Shown: positions 63,454-64,000 of the stretch, piece after piece
Numbering within the stretch: position 1 is the stretch's first letter
Layout: each line of letters begins with the position of its first letter
Origin: Ruminococcus sp.
GTDB taxonomy: Bacteria; Bacillota; Clostridia; Oscillospirales; Ruminococcaceae
DNA: 64,000 nucleotides
Reading direction: 5' to 3'
NCBI GenBank assembly: GCA_017529875.1
Contig: JAFXNC010000043.1
Span: forward strand, 99,936-163,935
Notes under the pieces: generated by a model
Seen by the model: only the letters and a program-made list of their open reading frames with translations
Told to the model about the DNA's origin: nothing
Databases searched by the model: none
Position numbers and translations under genes: made by a program

Positions 63454-64000
63454 TCAAGAACACAATTGAACAGCTACGGGCAATGAAAATGAATGCTATG
63501 GCTGCCGAGCTTGAACGTCAGCTTGAAGATTCCGAAAGCTACAGTCAGGTCGGATTTGAAGACCGACTTGCGATGCTTGTTGATACCGAATGGAATCGCA
63601 GGCAGAACAACAAGTTCACACGTTACATCAAAAACGCTCATTTTTCAGAAGCCAACGCTACTATTGAAGGCATAGAATACATCGAGGACAGGCACCTGGA
63701 CAAGGGTAAAATGCTGCGCTTTGCGACCTGCAACTACATAGACGAAGGCAGACATATTATCCTTATGGGTGCGTCAGGAAACGGCAAGACATATATTGCC
63801 TGCGCTCTCGGAAACGCCGCCTGCCGCAAGTTCAAGACAGTACGTTACATAAGGCTTCTGGAGCTGCTGGACGAGCTCTCTATCGCAAGGTCAAACGGCG
63901 AATTTTCAAAGGCCATCAAGGCATACAAGAAGGCTGATCTGCTTATCCTTGACGAGTGGCTTATCCGAAAGCTGACTCAGGATGATGCATACAATCTGCT
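63450..64000 (+). CDS. istB: IS21 helper ATPase, 3' end outside window
   Basis: The first 183 codons of an IstB/DnaC-like AAA ATPase that assembles on DNA and guides the IstA transposase to target sites. The features are an N-terminal helical region (MIKNTIEQLRAMKMNAMAAE), Walker A LMGASGNGKTYIACALG (near 103) and Walker B ADLLILDEW (near 165). The start overlaps the istA stop (AAATGA). Confidence 0.95.
   Translation, partial: MIKNTIEQLRAMKMNAMAAELERQLEDSESYSQVGFEDRLAMLVDTEWNRRQNNKFTRYIKNAHFSEANATIEGIEYIEDRHLDKGKMLRFATCNYIDEGRHIILMGASGNGKTYIACALGNAACRKFKTVRYIRLLELLDELSIARSNGEFSKAIKAYKKADLLILDEWLIRKLTQDDAYNL

Larger units (their letters stand above)
61750..64000 (+). mobile_element. IS21-family insertion sequence, right end outside window
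   Basis: istA and istB overlap by four bases in the order typical of IS21. Upstream of istA a stretch (about 61750-61850) begins TGTATATACCGCC and contains repeated ACTTTAAACCGCACC, ACTTTGAACCGCACT, ACATTGACCGCACA: multiple terminal transposase-binding repeats as in IS21 ends. The exact left boundary is approximate, as the right end cannot be compared. Confidence 0.85.

Overview
The window looks like a chromosome segment of a Gram-positive, Ruminococcus-like clostridium (Oscillospiraceae). The grounds are cohesin- and dockerin-bearing surface proteins, a GH94 cellobiose phosphorylase, the sporulation regulator SpoIIID, a SigK-like sigma factor, and strong SD sites with canonical TTGACA-17-TATAAT promoters. 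No rRNA, tRNA or CRISPR array was found.

Left part (1-10.8 kb): a zinc operon on the minus strand (zur, a Cys-rich small membrane protein, znuA, znuC running off the left edge) behind two tandem Fur-type 7-1-7 boxes; spoIIID; a CPA2 antiporter; a probable 6S RNA; a DUF1292 gene; then a striking ~990-nt apparently non-coding transcript (6.53-7.52 kb) with its own promoter, terminator and ten repeats of a GGAGUG-type motif; ilvB (acetolactate synthase); and an AI-2E-family permease.

Middle part (10.9-50.7 kb): two EAL proteins with degenerate GGDEF domains, and a third EAL protein (33.7-37.0 kb) fused to a LacI-type sensor domain and a beta-helix-like tail; two alpha/beta hydrolases; an aldose-epimerase-like gene behind LacI/CcpA-like operator sites; cellobiose phosphorylase; an SDR/AraC pair; a four-gene PqqD / HprK-like kinase / S26 peptidase / ABC exporter cassette; an ECF sigma factor fused to a membrane anchor and a very large extracytoplasmic part; a second ECF sigma factor with a 1019-aa membrane partner; then a cell-surface block with two cohesin proteins and two dockerin proteins (one split by an apparent frameshift); and degV, trmL and pyridoxamine kinase. 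A composite hairpin repeat (AT-rich inverted arms around three small palindromes) recurs four times downstream of genes, and in one copy its core is inverted.

Right part (50.9-64 kb): a SigK-like gene begins normally and is broken after the Glu-Asn codons of the conserved CIENEIL motif, which is where the skin element splits sigK in Bacillus subtilis. Everything to the right is AT-richer and looks mobile: HTH regulators, an iteron-like region, an orphan MazF-like toxin, a RepA-like helicase, small paralogous acidic proteins with repeated leaders, an AcrVA2-like protein, an HD protein, an amidase-domain protein and an IS21-family element running off the right edge. I infer a skin-like element, although no recombinase and no 3' half of sigK are visible within the window.
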